DNA of 44,189 nt. It comes from Betaproteobacteria bacterium RIFCSPLOWO2_02_FULL_63_19. GTDB lineage: Bacteria; Pseudomonadota; Gammaproteobacteria; Burkholderiales; SG8-39. A program made the position numbers and the translations under genes. The stretch is taken from the NCBI GenBank assembly GCA_001770415.1, contig MEQX01000084.1, forward strand, positions 3,147 to 47,335. The letters are read 5' to 3'. The notes under the pieces were generated by a model, which saw only the letters and a list, made by a program, of their open reading frames with translations, was not told where the DNA came from and ran no database searches. Positions 44,090-44,189 of the stretch are shown here, piece by piece; position 1 is the stretch's first letter; each line of letters starts with the position of its first letter.

Positions 44090-44189
44090 GTGCAATCATC
44101 GTCGATACCGGCCCGCTCGTGGCCTATTTCAACCGCCGTGATCGGTGGCATGGCTGGGTTGTCGAACAAATGACCGCTCTTCATCCGCC
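44086..44189 (+). CDS. PIN-domain toxin (cut by window end)
   Basis: The first 34 codons of a PIN-domain toxin, starting MSAIIVDTGPLVAYFNRRDR. Asp7 in VDTGPLVA is the first metal-binding acidic residue of PIN nucleases. It overlaps the antitoxin by 4 bases. The rest of the gene lies beyond the window, so its integrity is unknown. Confidence 0.85.
   Translation, partial: MSAIIVDTGPLVAYFNRRDRWHGWVVEQMTALHP

Overview
The window is G+C-rich with strongly G/C-biased third codon positions. Its gene content fits a betaproteobacterium, most likely Burkholderiales-like: a Bug-type tripartite tricarboxylate transporter (TTT) receptor, an OFA-type MFS carrier, a MoxR-DUF58-transglutaminase cassette, a Prc protease, and many enzymes for organic acids and aromatics. 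The taxon is inferred from gene families; there is no rRNA or other phylogenetic marker. I saw no tRNA, rRNA, CRISPR array, intact insertion sequence or phage gene, and no recognisable transcription factor.

Region 1 (about 0.7-12.2 kb) is catabolic. A crotonase-fold CoA enzyme related to hydroxycinnamoyl-CoA hydratase-lyase converges on a D-2-hydroxyacid dehydrogenase and an Ldh_2 (malate/L-lactate, ComC-like) dehydrogenase. Two enolase-superfamily proteins follow, one on each strand. A minus-strand operon then encodes an amidohydrolase, a TTT solute receptor, and a split thiamine-diphosphate (ThDP) decarboxylase (ComD/ComE-like). A divergent acyl-CoA synthetase and a TauD/TfdA dioxygenase complete it. 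The dehydrogenase pair, split decarboxylase and TTT receptor recall the known sulfolactate pathway, but the partner genes needed to prove that are absent here. The two enolase-superfamily proteins have lost opposite halves of the usual catalytic set.

Region 2 (12.2-16.5 kb) is a genomic scar zone. It holds a ribbon-helix-helix/RelE toxin-antitoxin module flanked by a short direct repeat of the yaiI 3' end, a reductase cut off after its first 20 residues, the frameshifted tail of an M1 aminopeptidase, a Cys/Met-metabolism PLP enzyme, a short cation-efflux protein, and the ends of a membrane protein whose middle is gone.

Region 3 (16.5-41.2 kb) is mostly conventional. It has an aromatic amino acid ammonia-lyase with a PAL-like selectivity pair next to alanine dehydrogenase, two small envelope proteins, a FAD oxidoreductase with a promoter abutting its start, and MoxR-DUF58-transglutaminase. 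Then come an MFS carrier, an iron alcohol dehydrogenase, a glutathionyl-hydroquinone reductase, Prc, Pgi, a short 6-phosphogluconate dehydrogenase, a LigB-like dioxygenase, a small outer-membrane-type protein, an amidase, and an anaerobic sulfatase-maturase-like radical SAM protein with a SEC-C tail.

Region 4 (41.2 kb to the end) looks like an accessory island. A VapBC module and a second RHH-PIN module (cut by the window edge, with a clear inverted-repeat operator) flank a chimeric protein that joins DUF2971 to the C-terminal part of a ClpP-class serine-hydrolase-like protein.
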